Source of the DNA: Sulfitobacter sp.
Lineage (GTDB): Bacteria; Pseudomonadota; Alphaproteobacteria; Rhodobacterales; Rhodobacteraceae
NCBI GenBank assembly: GCA_024636405.1
Contig: JAGXHC010000175.1
Location: 1-6,713 of the forward strand
Direction: 5' to 3'
DNA length: 6,713 nt
The notes below the pieces were generated by a model. It worked only from the letters and a program-made list of their open reading frames with translations. It had not been told where the DNA came from and did no database searches. The position numbers were made by a program, and so were the translations under genes. Positions 6,244-6,713 of the stretch are shown here, in pieces; position 1 is the first letter of the stretch; each line of letters begins with the position of its first letter.

Positions 6244-6713
6244 GTGCGCAGTATCATCGCCGGGCCATCGGGCGATACGGTCGGTGAAAATATAACGCGG
6301 TGGATCATAGCTGACCTTCAACGCCTCGGCACGCCATGCGCGAAAGGCAGGGTCTGTAATGGTTGCCGTGCAATAGGCGCGCGCGGCGGCAGAAACCTGC
6401 AGATCATACCCAACGATCCTTGCCGCTACCGGCGCAAAGAAGGCATCGGCGAGCGTGTAACGACCAAAGAGCCAGGGGCCGTCTTCAGTGGCCATCTGCC
6501 GTGCTCCGGCCCAAATTGTCTCAACCCGGTCAATGTCTGCACGCACGCTGTCTGACGCATCAAAACCGGCATTCACGTGGGTTAGATGCATTGGGCAGCC
6601 CCTCCGCAGCGCCGAAAAGCCGCTTGCCATTTCGGCACAAATCCAGCGCGCCCTTGCACGGGCAACCGGATCAGACGGCCAAAGGCCCGCATCCGGATGA
6701 CGCTCGGCCAGGG
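6229..6713 (-). CDS. Glutathione S-transferase family protein, 5' end outside window
   Basis: The frame is open from the right edge, so the gene starts beyond it; the ATG at 6630 is internal. About 160 residues are visible, from LAERHPDAGLWPSDP at the edge to the TAA at 6231-6229. The stretch HPDAGLWPSDPVARARARW is the usual beginning of the GST C-terminal helical domain (compare LWP.DP.ARA in many bacterial GSTs). YTLADAFFAPVAARI carries the conserved N-capping box and aspartate of helix 6. The missing part, roughly 60 residues, would be the thioredoxin-fold glutathione-binding domain with the catalytic residue, so activity and class cannot be judged. GSTs conjugate or reduce substrates with glutathione in the cytoplasm; no substrate can be inferred. 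It lies directly upstream of comM on the same strand, but the 49-bp gap with possible regulatory repeats argues that comM has its own promoter. Confidence 0.88.
   Translation of the reverse strand, partial: LAERHPDAGLWPSDPVARARARWICAEMASGFSALRRGCPMHLTHVNAGFDASDSVRADIDRVETIWAGARQMATEDGPWLFGRYTLADAFFAPVAARIVGYDLQVSAAARAYCTATITDPAFRAWRAEALKVSYDPPRYIFTDRIARWPGDDTAHVNLS

Noticed and set aside
6229..6630. A complete short gene starting at ATG 6630
   Set aside because: The frame stays open to the right edge, and the upstream residues continue the GST C-terminal domain, so ATG 6630 is internal.

Overview
The window looks like ordinary chromosomal DNA from an alphaproteobacterium, most likely Rhodobacterales (roseobacter/Rhodobacteraceae). 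The evidence is fairly high GC, many GCG/GGC/CTG codons, tightly packed genes with ATGA overlaps, and protein sequences (GlnD N-terminus, RsmI, YraN, GshB, YifB/ComM) that resemble that order. This assignment is from recall of the families, not from a search.

Layout, left to right. Positions 1-264 (minus) hold the N-terminal part of glnD, the PII uridylyl-transferase, which runs off the left edge. It starts one base after the stop of an lpoA-like gene (266-1450, minus), which encodes a lipoprotein with a periplasmic-binding-protein fold. An 89-bp divergent gap (1451-1539) follows. Then comes a plus-strand operon: rsmI (1540-2403), yraN (2400-2780), gshB (2840-3776, broken by a one-base insertion near 3203) and an HSL-type alpha/beta hydrolase (3773-4699). 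It converges on yifB/comM (4665-6179, minus), and the two genes overlap tail to tail by 35 bp. Upstream of yifB lies a glutathione S-transferase family gene (6229 to the right edge, minus), cut at its 5' end.

Functional themes are housekeeping. lpoA, rsmI and yraN are also neighbours in enterobacteria, though arranged differently there. gshB makes glutathione and the GST family uses it, but they are separate transcription units on opposite strands. ComM is a competence-type AAA+ protein used when incoming DNA is recombined; two TTAACCTT repeats in front of it resemble CtrA half-sites and are the most interesting regulatory signal here.

I see no RNA gene, IS element, CRISPR array, prophage or clearly new system. 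Worth a second look are the gshB frameshift, the CtrA-like sites before comM, and a few strong inverted repeats.
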